Source: a bacterium UBP8_UBA817 (GTDB lineage: Bacteria > Margulisbacteria > Marinamargulisbacteria > CAMDBA01). From it: DNA of 64,000 nucleotides. Numbering within the stretch: position 1 is the first letter of the stretch; each line of letters starts with the position of its first letter. The notes under the pieces are model-generated. The model had not been told where the DNA came from. It did not search any database and saw nothing but the letters and a program-made list of their open reading frames with translations. Shown in pieces: positions 19,521-27,580 of this stretch. The stretch lies in assembly GCA_945888995.1 (NCBI GenBank), contig CAMDBA010000004.1:1-64000 (forward strand), written 5' to 3'. The position numbers and the translations under genes were made by a program.

Positions 19521-21290
19521 ATGGCAATGGGAGAAGTCGCCCAGTCACTGGGGATTAAAATTAATCAGGATAAGCAAGGGGGCGCCGAGAAATCGGATGC
19601 GACGAAGAAAAAGTCGGATCCTGATAAATCGACTGCGCTTAAATTCGCCGATGGTGAAGCCGGCGCTCAGGAGCTCATGGAAGCGTATTCCGAAAAATCA
19701 TCGGGACTGACCTCCACTCAGAACCAATCCAAGCTCCAACAAAAAATGCAGAAGGAAATGGAGTCATCTGTACAAGAATTTTTCCAAGATACGGAGGCCG
19801 AATCGTCTCATGATGTGGTGAAGCTTTCTACGGCTGTCATTATGAATAAGAGTGAAGATCTTAAGAAAAAAGAGCTGGGTAAAAAAGAAGACCAGCAGGA
19901 AGCCCAGGAGGCAGAGAGTGATCAGTCTGATCCTGCCCGACTTGAAGGTAAAACCCGAAATGCGTCGGCTCAGGTCGGCGGCGATAAGCAGGCAAAAGCT
20001 CAGAAAAAACAAGCGGACCTCAAGGCGGAAATCGGTCAGCACTACGAAGCGCAGGGTGACGGCGAAGAGAATTCCCGTGAAACGCTTAAAAAATACGCGT
20101 CGGCGTTTTCTGAAAATATCGTCAAAAAATCGCCTCAGAAAAAAGCCGAATTAGAACAATTGCGCCAGCGCCTGCAGCGTGAAGGGATGCCGTCAAAAAA
20201 AGTGGCCGAATTAGAAGGTCGCCTTCGTCATGTCATGGGGCAGGATTTAAAAAAACAGATTAAAGACGGGTTTTTGAAGTATGCCCTGACATATTCACCC
20301 GGTGCGCCGACATCGGAATATCTTCATAGTGCGGATCATGTAAAGTCTCTTTTGAATATGGCGAATGTCTCGAATATTTTTGCCGAAGACGGCGAGAAAG
20401 TATTGGAGCAATCGCGTATTCAGGTGAAATCAGATATGCGGTCTTTTATGACCGAAGAACTGGAGCTGGGGATCTCAACTCGGATGACAGCGGGTGCCAG
20501 CGAGGAAGAAATTTTCGGTTTTTTTAATAAATTTAATGATCTCTCGAAATTATGTGAATTTGATTCGAACCAATTCATGGGGGATTGGATGAAGAAGATG
20601 GACGATGTCGGGTTAAAGTATTTTATGAATCCGACGTCCGAAGGATTTGTCGATTCCGAAACAGAGGGTGAAGGTCGTCCAAAGCACCACTCTCAAGAGC
20701 AGGCTGATGAAGATTCCGATCTTTTAGAAGACCAGTTACGGCTTTTATTTATGCAGCAAACGATTAAAACGGATTTGCGGAGTATGATCGATATCGGGTT
20801 TAAAATCCGAAAACTTAAAAACGGCATGAAGCGGTTAGGGATTTATCGTGAAAATCTCGTAAAAAAACTCGAAGAAGAAGGCAAAGGTCTGGCTCGGCTT
20901 AAATTTACCGAAATGCTCAAAGAAGCCCTGGAAGAACGTGCGACATTATCTGAGCTCAAAGGACCCGCGTTCCAACTCGTCGATAATAAGATGAAGACGG
21001 CGCTTAAAGGACTTGCTAAGATGGGAACTCCAATGCCCAAGGATGAGCTGAAATCATTACGGGATCAGGTTAACAGAGCGTTATTTTCGATCACAAAAGA
21101 AGAATATATCCGGCTTGAAATTAAGATCGATATGGAACCAAATAATCGATCGTTGGTGACTAAACGAAAGACGTACCTAGCGATTTTAGAGCGTTTAAAA
21201 GAAGAGTCAAAAATCGCCGAAGATATCCGGCCGAAATTATTCCAGGATATGAATTTTTCATCGGATACGAAAGTGATTGAAGCGGCGTAA
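19521..21290 (+). CDS. Large charged helical protein, ~589 aa
   Basis: The family is unrecognised. A GTG at 19512 is also in frame, but an AAGGCGGTG ribosome site lies 6 nt before the ATG at 19521, so I prefer the latter. Residues 1-240 are extremely rich in Lys, Glu, Gln and Ser, with low complexity. Residues 240-590 form regular amphipathic helices with few aromatics. The helical C-terminal half could fit a secretion-gatekeeper or scaffold role, but I see no diagnostic motif. It lies just upstream of the flagellar-type rod/hook gene and is probably part of the same machine. Confidence 0.75.
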   Translation: MAMGEVAQSLGIKINQDKQGGAEKSDATKKKSDPDKSTALKFADGEAGAQELMEAYSEKSSGLTSTQNQSKLQQKMQKEMESSVQEFFQDTEAESSHDVVKLSTAVIMNKSEDLKKKELGKKEDQQEAQEAESDQSDPARLEGKTRNASAQVGGDKQAKAQKKQADLKAEIGQHYEAQGDGEENSRETLKKYASAFSENIVKKSPQKKAELEQLRQRLQREGMPSKKVAELEGRLRHVMGQDLKKQIKDGFLKYALTYSPGAPTSEYLHSADHVKSLLNMANVSNIFAEDGEKVLEQSRIQVKSDMRSFMTEELELGISTRMTAGASEEEIFGFFNKFNDLSKLCEFDSNQFMGDWMKKMDDVGLKYFMNPTSEGFVDSETEGEGRPKHHSQEQADEDSDLLEDQLRLLFMQQTIKTDLRSMIDIGFKIRKLKNGMKRLGIYRENLVKKLEEEGKGLARLKFTEMLKEALEERATLSELKGPAFQLVDNKMKTALKGLAKMGTPMPKDELKSLRDQVNRALFSITKEEYIRLEIKIDMEPNNRSLVTKRKTYLAILERLKEESKIAEDIRPKLFQDMNFSSDTKVIEAA

Positions 21291-21324
21291 GGCTTATTGT
21301 TAGAATGTCCATGGAGGAATCATC

Positions 21325-22191
21325 ATGTTAGAAATTTATGCTCATTTAAAAAATTCAATCGGAGCCTTAGAAGCATCTCTGAAAACCGCTATCGGTAACG
21401 CGGATAATTTTAATACGCCTGGTTATAAATATATTACGACGTCATTTACCACGGTCTATAGCTCCGTTCTCCGGACGGCGACTTCTACCAGGAATCCTGT
21501 TCAGCTGGGCGCGTCTATGACGGTAGGCTCTACCTCAACGGATTTTTCTCAGGGGAACCTCACCGTCGGCGCACAATGGGATGCGGCGATTGTCGGCGAA
21601 GGATTTTTCATTGTGTCGAAATCTCCCTATGAGTTTTCTTCGGGAAGTCCGAAAGCCTATGAGCGTGGCGGACGATTTGTGGTGGATTATCAGAACAAAT
21701 TTTTAACCGATACCTTCGGCCGGAAGATATTCGGGTATAAGGTATCCCCAGATGGGACCGCCGATAAATCTCAATTAGTGCCGATTGAGACGGATGGTAG
21801 TGCGGACGTCGGCTTTATTGATGGGGGTCTGTTAGTCACTAATTATGCGGCTCGCAAATCGGCGATTGACCGTGGTGAATCCGGAGTTCCTGATTCCAAG
21901 CCGATTTATCAATTGGCGCTGACGTCATTTAGAAATAAGCAGGGCCTTATATTGGGTGATGGGGGCGCGTATGTTGCGACTATTGCGGCCGGTCAAGAGC
22001 TTCCCTATTCGGTTTCTGGAGAAGGCGGATATGGTTCCATACGTGGCGCTACTCTGGAAGCCTCTAATATTGATGTTGCCCGTGTTGCGTTGGATATGAA
22101 CCAGTTGAATCGGGGCTTTGCGGCTGTTCAGGGTGTTATCGACGACGTTAACCGAATTATTCAAAATCTCCAGCAAGCACTTTCTTCGTAA
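21325..22191 (+). CDS. Flagellar rod/hook-type axial protein (FlgF/FlgG-like), 288 aa
   Basis: This belongs to the flagellar axial protein family. The N-terminal helix leads into N-T-P-G-Y-K at residues 30-35, the counterpart of the usual N-x-N-T-x-G-F-K. G-E-G-F-F at 91-95 matches the core G-D-G-F-F element. The C-terminus has L-E-x-S-N-I-D-V-A and a final helix of the family type. Length is close to FlgG/FlgF (about 250-260) with some insertion. It has no Sec signal, as expected for a type III substrate. No other flagellar gene is in the window, so it may belong to a non-flagellar appendage. GGAGGAA precedes the ATG. Confidence 0.85.
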   Translation: MLEIYAHLKNSIGALEASLKTAIGNADNFNTPGYKYITTSFTTVYSSVLRTATSTRNPVQLGASMTVGSTSTDFSQGNLTVGAQWDAAIVGEGFFIVSKSPYEFSSGSPKAYERGGRFVVDYQNKFLTDTFGRKIFGYKVSPDGTADKSQLVPIETDGSADVGFIDGGLLVTNYAARKSAIDRGESGVPDSKPIYQLALTSFRNKQGLILGDGGAYVATIAAGQELPYSVSGEGGYGSIRGATLEASNIDVARVALDMNQLNRGFAAVQGVIDDVNRIIQNLQQALSS

Positions 22192-22199
22192 ATATCCCG

Positions 22200-23273
22200 A
22201 TGATTTCGGTATTATCGGATATAGGGCGGCGTTATTTCCCGGAGATATCGCCGTCGGATATTGTGCCTCAGTTGCGCCGTCGAATCGGGCCGGATACATG
22301 TTATTGCGTGCGGTTCGGTTCTTCGGTTCTTAAACTTCCCTCTTCCCCTTCTCCATTACCCTGCAGGACCATACGGTATGAACATTCTGTTCTTACCCGT
22401 TTGGCGCAGACATCTGTGGGGGCGTATCTTCCGAAAAATAATTGTTTATGGGAAAGTGGCGGATCTCCGGTATTGAAAACGGATTATATTAAAGGGCTTC
22501 CTTTTTATGATCTTATCGATCAGGATTTGTCGGGAACTCGGATCAGGTCCGACTTTGACCTGGCTTTACGGGTTCTCAAAACGCTTTCTCACAGTATGTC
22601 GTCGACGCGTTATGCCGGCCATATTTTTGATCGTGTTTACCGGCGGAGTCTGACTCAAGTTCGTGCGCGGGTCGGTTTAGGCGACCTAGAAATGACGCTG
22701 CCCCGAATACGGGAGTTCGGGCATGTGGGTATGCACGGTGATTTTAATCCGTGGAATATGATGATCACGGAATCCGGCTGTGCGGTCTTGGATTGGGAAG
22801 ATTTTTCACCTAGAGGGTTTGCAGGCTTTGATTTTTTTTATTTTACGATCGGGTATTTATGGGTGTGTTTGTACGGTGAAAAATCTGGTCCGGATGGCCC
22901 GGTTAAACATCCCCGGACGATCCTGGAAATTGAGTCGCTTTATGCGACTTTTAGGCAAACGATTGCGGATATTCTGCCTGAGATATTAGAGATGTATCAG
23001 ATTTCATTTGAAGACTTAACCGCATATTTCCACCTTTTTTTGCTACATAATGCTCGAAAAGACCTCGCTAAAAAACGGCAAAATATAGGGATGTCCAAGC
23101 GGTGGCTGACCCTGTTGCCTCATGAGACAGGGGCCCTCGATTTTTGGGCGGCCTTGGATAAGCTCTATGATTTGTGCCGGATTGATTATTATTTTAATCG
23201 GGGCGAAGCAGAGCGTGTCCAGGCGATCGCCACGCCTATTTTGCCGTCGTTACGGTTCTTATATGAATCTTGA
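22200..23273 (+). CDS. APH/choline-kinase-fold phosphotransferase, 357 aa
   Basis: This is a kinase of the aminoglycoside/choline phosphotransferase superfamily. The catalytic H-G-D-F-N-P-W-N and the metal-binding V-L-D-W-E-D-F follow one another in the middle of the protein, about 20 residues apart. The N-terminal lobe is less typical. The substrate is unknown. Such enzymes often phosphorylate sugars, choline or ethanolamine in surface-glycan gene sets. It starts 8 nt after the rod/hook-type gene without a clear ribosome site, so it is probably translated from the same mRNA. It converges with ispD. Confidence 0.82.
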   Translation: MISVLSDIGRRYFPEISPSDIVPQLRRRIGPDTCYCVRFGSSVLKLPSSPSPLPCRTIRYEHSVLTRLAQTSVGAYLPKNNCLWESGGSPVLKTDYIKGLPFYDLIDQDLSGTRIRSDFDLALRVLKTLSHSMSSTRYAGHIFDRVYRRSLTQVRARVGLGDLEMTLPRIREFGHVGMHGDFNPWNMMITESGCAVLDWEDFSPRGFAGFDFFYFTIGYLWVCLYGEKSGPDGPVKHPRTILEIESLYATFRQTIADILPEILEMYQISFEDLTAYFHLFLLHNARKDLAKKRQNIGMSKRWLTLLPHETGALDFWAALDKLYDLCRIDYYFNRGEAERVQAIATPILPSLRFLYES

Positions 23274-23283
23274 TTTTGAGGCT

Positions 23284-23982
23284 TTATAGGTCTCTGGCGA
23301 TAATGTGTTCGGCCATGAGCAGATCGGTCGGCTGGGTCACTTTGATATTTTCTTCTCTTCCCGGAACTAGATGGATGGTTTTTTTTAGAGAGACTACCAG
23401 TGAGCAATCGTCGGATGCGGAGGTAACGCCGTTTTGAAGTGCGGTGTTATGAGCCTTCATAATCACCGGGTATCGAAAGGTCTGCGGTGTTTGGGCCCGG
23501 TGGAATTGTGTCCGGTCCAAAATGTCGGTTACATTCCCGGTGGAATCGAGCTGAAATAAGGTGTCGGTACAGGGAATGGCGACGCAGGCTGCATCATATT
23601 CGGACATCGCTGCGATGCTTTTTTGGATCATCTCCTGTGTTACGAATGGTCGTGCCGCGTCATGGATTAACACGATGTCTGTTTGCGGGCAGGCCTTTAA
23701 TCCTGCATAGGCGGATTCTTGACGAGAGGCGCCGCCGGGTATGAGGACAACCGACTTATCTGTTTTACAATCCGAATAGATGGTTTGAGTCACCAGATCC
23801 AAAAAATTTTCGTTGCAGACGATGACAACCTGATGAATCAACGGCGATTTCAGAAATGTCTCCAGGGCGTATAGAAAGAGTTTTTTGCCGGACAGGTCGA
23901 GAAATTGTTTGGGTAAGCTCGCTTTGAACCGGCTTCCCGAACCGCCTAGCAGAAGAATAGCCGTGACAATTTGGCCGGTCAT
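23284..23982 (-). CDS. ispD: 2-C-methyl-D-erythritol 4-phosphate cytidylyltransferase
   Basis: IspD transfers CMP from CTP to methylerythritol phosphate in the non-mevalonate isoprenoid pathway. The N-terminal L-L-G-G-S-G-S-R and following L-P-K-Q form the CTP-binding loop. The central I-H-D-A-A-R-P-F is the other hallmark. Length (232 aa) is normal. It starts 4 nt after the STAS gene on the minus strand and is the last gene of the hpf-STAS-ispD set. A family member activating ribitol phosphate for a glycan is a less likely alternative. Confidence 0.9.
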   Translation of the reverse strand: MTGQIVTAILLLGGSGSRFKASLPKQFLDLSGKKLFLYALETFLKSPLIHQVVIVCNENFLDLVTQTIYSDCKTDKSVVLIPGGASRQESAYAGLKACPQTDIVLIHDAARPFVTQEMIQKSIAAMSEYDAACVAIPCTDTLFQLDSTGNVTDILDRTQFHRAQTPQTFRYPVIMKAHNTALQNGVTSASDDCSLVVSLKKTIHLVPGREENIKVTQPTDLLMAEHIIARDL

Positions 23983-23986
23983 CAGG

Positions 23987-24295
23987 CTATTCCAGGATTT
24001 CGAAATGCTTCAGAACCCGGGTGATCGATAAGATATTTTCGATATCGGGCGGAATGTGGGTCAGTTTTACCGAGCCATTCATCTTCTGAGCGTCTTTGAG
24101 ACCTTTGACGATGGCGCCTATTCCCGAGCTGCCGATGTAGCTGCATTTCAGAAAATCGACGATGATATGCTTTTTATTCGATTCAAAGAGTGTTTCGAAT
24201 GCGGCGGTTAACGCGGATGCATCATCATATTCGATTTCTCCGATAATCATGAGCCGGGTATTAGACCCTTCGTCGATGGTAGTGAGTCGTTCCAT
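23987..24295 (-). CDS. STAS-domain anti-sigma factor antagonist, 102 aa
   Basis: This is a single STAS domain of the SpoIIAA/RsbV type. The I-V-D-F-x-x-C-S-Y-I-G-S-S-G-I-G segment around residues 45-60 carries the serine pair where partner-switching kinases phosphorylate such proteins. No anti-sigma kinase lies in the window, so the partner is unknown. It sits between hpf and ispD with gaps of 6 and 4 nt. Confidence 0.85.
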   Translation of the reverse strand: MERLTTIDEGSNTRLMIIGEIEYDDASALTAAFETLFESNKKHIIVDFLKCSYIGSSGIGAIVKGLKDAQKMNGSVKLTHIPPDIENILSITRVLKHFEILE

Positions 24296-24301
24296 GACTG
24301 G

Positions 24302-24847
24302 CTAAGGTTCGATCAGCCCGTAAACTCCTGCTTTCACGGGGTAGATGACGTTGATTTCTTCGGTTACAGAGTTACGGAACATCAGGAATTTTGTTTTTTC
24401 GAGTTCTAAAATATCGGCAGCTTCTTCCGCTGTCATCGGTTTAGCGATGTAGAGTTTTTCGTCGTCAGAAATCGCGACTTGTTTTTTGCCGGATCCGGTC
24501 GCGGTGTCTCCGATTTCGGAAATGGTCCGCTTCATGCTTTCTTTTTTGTGGGACCGTAGTTTTTCTTTGTGTTTGCGAAGCTGGATTTCTAATTTTTCCA
24601 TTAATAAATCAATGCTTGCGTACATGTCTTTAGACGATTCTTCGGCAAAAAGTGTGGCTTGGGATGCTTTGATATGACCGCTTGCGACTTGGCTTTTATT
24701 ATTATCGGCAGTATCGACGACATCTAGCTCGATCAGGATTTCCTGGGTATTTTCAAAATACTTTTCCAGTTTTTCTACTTTTTTCTGCGTATATTCTTTC
24801 AGGGCAGGGGTGATATCAACGTGGTGTGTACGAATAGTAATCTGCAT
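24302..24847 (-). CDS. hpf: Long-form ribosome hibernation promoting factor, 181 aa
   Basis: Long HPF binds the 30S subunit through its N-terminal S30AE domain and dimerises 70S ribosomes through a C-terminal domain. The first 100 residues start M-Q-I-T-I-R and contain the lysine-rich helices of the family. The C-terminus carries F-R-N-S, I-N-V-I-Y and a final Y-G-L-I-E-P, the hallmark of the long form. An upstream in-frame start exists at 24919, but AAGGGAG 8 nt before the ATG at 24847 and the family N-terminus favour 24847. Confidence 0.93.
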   Translation of the reverse strand: MQITIRTHHVDITPALKEYTQKKVEKLEKYFENTQEILIELDVVDTADNNKSQVASGHIKASQATLFAEESSKDMYASIDLLMEKLEIQLRKHKEKLRSHKKESMKRTISEIGDTATGSGKKQVAISDDEKLYIAKPMTAEEAADILELEKTKFLMFRNSVTEEINVIYPVKAGVYGLIEP

Positions 24848-24949
24848 AATTGGTGCTCCCTTATAAAAATGATAATGAGAAATCGGGGGGTGGTAAATTT
24901 TGCTACAAATTGTGAGCAAAAAAATGATACTATTTCTTTCGATATTATC

Positions 24950-24977
24950 ATTATACCCAACTCATTAGATAAGTAAA
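24950..24977 (-). promoter_or_regulatory. Sigma-70-type promoter of hpf
   Basis: On the minus strand TTTACT (24972-24977) and TATAAT (24950-24955) are separated by 16 bases, a near-consensus promoter. It would give a leader of about 95 nt before hpf. The leader contains an AT-rich inverted repeat (AATGATA/TATCATT) followed by a T run, which might act as a weak terminator. Confidence 0.6.
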
Positions 24978-25028
24978 CCAAACTCCCCTTAAGATAGAGG
25001 GGGAGAAATTTTTATTAGGAAGTGATCC

Positions 25029-25967
25029 ATGTCTGTAAAAGCTGTTATTTTAGCTGCCGGTAAAGGCACGCGAATGAAATCCGAATTTGTTAAGGTCGCC
25101 CATACGGTCGCGGGGAAGCCTGTTGTGAACTATGTGATCGAGGCGGTTCTGGCCGCCAGTGCCAAGTCGGTGATTGTGGTAGTCGGTCATCAGGCCGAGC
25201 TGGTGCAAGAGCTGTCTTCGGGTTATCCGAATATGTCGTATGTTCTTCAGGCCGAACAATTAGGGACCGGCCATGCGCTTATGCAGGTGGTGCCGCATTT
25301 GACCGATCCGAATGACACGGTTGTGGTTCTGGCGGGGGATTGTCCGTTGATTAAGCCGGATACGCTCCAGGCCTTGCTGGCGGTGCATGCCCAATCTCAT
25401 GCGGCAGGAACCATTCTCACGACCGAGATGGCGGATCCGGCCAGTTACGGGCGGATTCTTCGTGATGAAGCAGGGCATGTTCTGGCGATCCGTGAAGCCA
25501 AAGACTGTACGCCGGATGAGCGGGCTGTCCGTGAAATTAACACGGGTATCTATTGTTTTTCTGCTGGCCTTCTGGTCGATAGCCTTCAAAAAATCACGAC
25601 GAATAATGTTCAGAAAGAATATTATCTGACGGACGTTCTGGAAATCCTGAGGCAAGCGGGTCATGGGGTTGCCGCATATTGCACGCCGAATTCCGAACAG
25701 GCGATCGGGATTAATACGCGGATGGACTTAGCGGAGATCAATCGCGTCATTTATGATCAAAATAATCTGCATTTTATGACAGAAGGCGTCACATTAACGG
25801 ATCCTGCCACGACGTTTATCGATGCGTCGGTTCAGATCGGTCGGGATACGCTTATTCATCCTTTTTGCGTGATTCGAGGCGATACGGTGATCGGAAGCGG
25901 ATGTGAGATCGGTCCTCACGCTTATCTCGTGGATCAGAGTGTTCCCGACGGAACCGTGACACGATAA
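25029..25967 (+). CDS. glmU: Short GlmU-type UDP-GlcNAc pyrophosphorylase, 312 aa
   Basis: The uridylyltransferase domain makes UDP-GlcNAc from GlcNAc-1-P and UTP. L-A-A-G-K-G-T-R-M near residues 8-16 is the nucleotide-binding loop. A-E-Q-L-G-T-G-H-A and V-L-A-G-D-C-P-L-I are the other domain signatures. Normal GlmU has about 450 residues, with a left-handed beta-helix acetyltransferase domain. Here the protein ends after only a few hexapeptide-like turns, so acetyltransfer is probably lost. AGGAAGTG precedes the ATG. Its stop overlaps the next start (TAATG). Confidence 0.85.
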   Translation: MSVKAVILAAGKGTRMKSEFVKVAHTVAGKPVVNYVIEAVLAASAKSVIVVVGHQAELVQELSSGYPNMSYVLQAEQLGTGHALMQVVPHLTDPNDTVVVLAGDCPLIKPDTLQALLAVHAQSHAAGTILTTEMADPASYGRILRDEAGHVLAIREAKDCTPDERAVREINTGIYCFSAGLLVDSLQKITTNNVQKEYYLTDVLEILRQAGHGVAAYCTPNSEQAIGINTRMDLAEINRVIYDQNNLHFMTEGVTLTDPATTFIDASVQIGRDTLIHPFCVIRGDTVIGSGCEIGPHAYLVDQSVPDGTVTR

Positions 25968-27523
25968 TGGGGGATGTCCCGGGATCTGATGATCTGAAGA
26001 TTAAGTCCATCGTCGTGGTCGGTGGGGGGACGGCTGGCTGGTCGGTTGCCCGCTTTTTCTCCGAAGCGTTTGAAAACAATATCCAGATCCGAATGATCGA
26101 ATCACCTGATATTTCGCCGGTTCCGATCGGTGAATCCACAGCGGGGCCCTACCGAGATTTTGTCCTCAACCATTTGCGCTTTGACGAGAAGGATTTCGTG
26201 ACAAAATGTCATATTACATTCAAGGTTTGTACCCGATACGTAGACTGGCAATATGCTAAAGGGGAACGCTTCCATGGGGGGTTTCAAGCGGCGCCCTTGG
26301 TCGGGGATTATTTTTTGTATCACTATTGGCTTTACGATTATTTGGCCGGTAAAACAACGGTTCCCTTTGAAGAAGCGGCACTGAATATTTCGACAGTTTG
26401 TGATCATTTTAAGTCACCCGTTGATTTTGCCGGGGATGCGATTCCGTTTGCGTATCATTTCGATACCGCACGGTTGCACGCGTATTTTCGCCAAACATGT
26501 CTTAAGCAAAATAATGTCCAGCTCATCGCGCAGACCGTGACCTCAGTGATCAAAGATGATCAAGACTGTATCTCGGCGGTTGTCCTGGATAACGGGGAAC
26601 GGATCGAGGGTGATTTTTTTGTGGATTGTACCGGTTTTAAGGCGGCCTTGATGTCGATGGCCTACGATAACCCTCTGCAAAGCTGGGATCATTTTCGCCC
26701 ATGCGGTAGTGCGGTGGCGCTTCAACGTCCCCGAACCGAACACAAGGTGATTCACCCGTATACCGAGTCTCGTGCTGTTCGAAGCGGGTGGGTTTGGAAT
26801 ATTCCACTTTGGGAAACCGAGAGTTTCGGATATGTGTATAGCGCCGATCATGAGAGCCCCGAAACTGCGGAGGCTTATTTGCGTCAGCATCTCGACTATC
26901 AAGACGGCGACGCCCATCATTTACGTTGGAAATCCGGGCGCCGGACACCATGGGTTAAGAATTGCCTCGCGGTGGGACTATCTCACTGGTTTTTTGAACC
27001 GATTGAGGCGATGACGATCACGAACGCCAGCTTTATGTTGAAGCGGTTTTTGTATTCGTTTCCGACGAAGCAGATTGATCAGGATTTAATCGATCGGTTT
27101 AATCTAGTTGAGAATCACACCAACGAAGAAATCCGTAATTTCATGCTGGTTCATTATCACTTGAGTCAACGAAAAGACACCCCATTTTGGAAATCTTTGT
27201 CCAGTTTGCCGGTTCCCGATGCGTTGGCGCGGATTTTGGATCGAAACCGAGAAGTCGCGCAGTGCCCCACCACCTTAGAACCGGCTTACGCGTTTAATGA
27301 CGGTGCATGGCACCAACTCCTCAGTGGAAAAGGATATTATCCGAAACATACGATGCCGAATATTGCCTATATCCAATCAAAATGGTCGAGGTATGCCTCT
27401 GAAGCGTTCGATAGGATCCGTACAAAAAACGAAAAGATTAAGCATTACCAGTGGCCGACCCATCAGAATTATCTGGATCTGATTTACAGGTACGCATCCG
27501 ATGATGGGGGGAGCGCCGAATAA
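25967..27523 (+). CDS. Flavin-dependent tryptophan-halogenase-like protein, 518 aa
   Basis: This is an FAD-dependent halogenase of the PrnA/RebH family. The FAD loop G-G-G-T-A-G-W lies near residues 19-25. A family-type catalytic lysine is at K86 in T-F-K-V. The halogenase hallmark W-x-W-x-I-P appears as W-V-W-N-I-P at 275-280. Length matches the family (about 510-540). The reaction would use reduced flavin, oxygen and halide on free tryptophan or another indole or peptide substrate. It is translationally coupled to glmU and lies upstream of trpE/trpG, which could supply tryptophan (inference). No flavin reductase or other natural-product gene adjoins it. Confidence 0.87.
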   Translation: MGDVPGSDDLKIKSIVVVGGGTAGWSVARFFSEAFENNIQIRMIESPDISPVPIGESTAGPYRDFVLNHLRFDEKDFVTKCHITFKVCTRYVDWQYAKGERFHGGFQAAPLVGDYFLYHYWLYDYLAGKTTVPFEEAALNISTVCDHFKSPVDFAGDAIPFAYHFDTARLHAYFRQTCLKQNNVQLIAQTVTSVIKDDQDCISAVVLDNGERIEGDFFVDCTGFKAALMSMAYDNPLQSWDHFRPCGSAVALQRPRTEHKVIHPYTESRAVRSGWVWNIPLWETESFGYVYSADHESPETAEAYLRQHLDYQDGDAHHLRWKSGRRTPWVKNCLAVGLSHWFFEPIEAMTITNASFMLKRFLYSFPTKQIDQDLIDRFNLVENHTNEEIRNFMLVHYHLSQRKDTPFWKSLSSLPVPDALARILDRNREVAQCPTTLEPAYAFNDGAWHQLLSGKGYYPKHTMPNIAYIQSKWSRYASEAFDRIRTKNEKIKHYQWPTHQNYLDLIYRYASDDGGSAE

Positions 27524-27542
27524 TCGAAAATTACTCCAGTGC

Positions 27543-27571
27543 TTGGAAAGCCAGTTCTTTTGAATTATAAT
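27543..27571 (+). promoter_or_regulatory. Promoter giving a nearly leaderless mRNA for the GGDEF/HD-GYP gene
   Basis: TTGGAA and TATAAT are separated by exactly 17 bases. Only 9 bases lie between the -10 box and the ATG at 27581, and no ribosome site is present. Transcription would begin within about two bases of the start codon. Confidence 0.6.
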
Positions 27572-27580
27572 TTATAAAAT

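Noticed and set aside
24848-24919. Upstream start of hpf at 24919
   Set aside because: The extension contains no family sequence, while a good ribosome site precedes the ATG at 24847.
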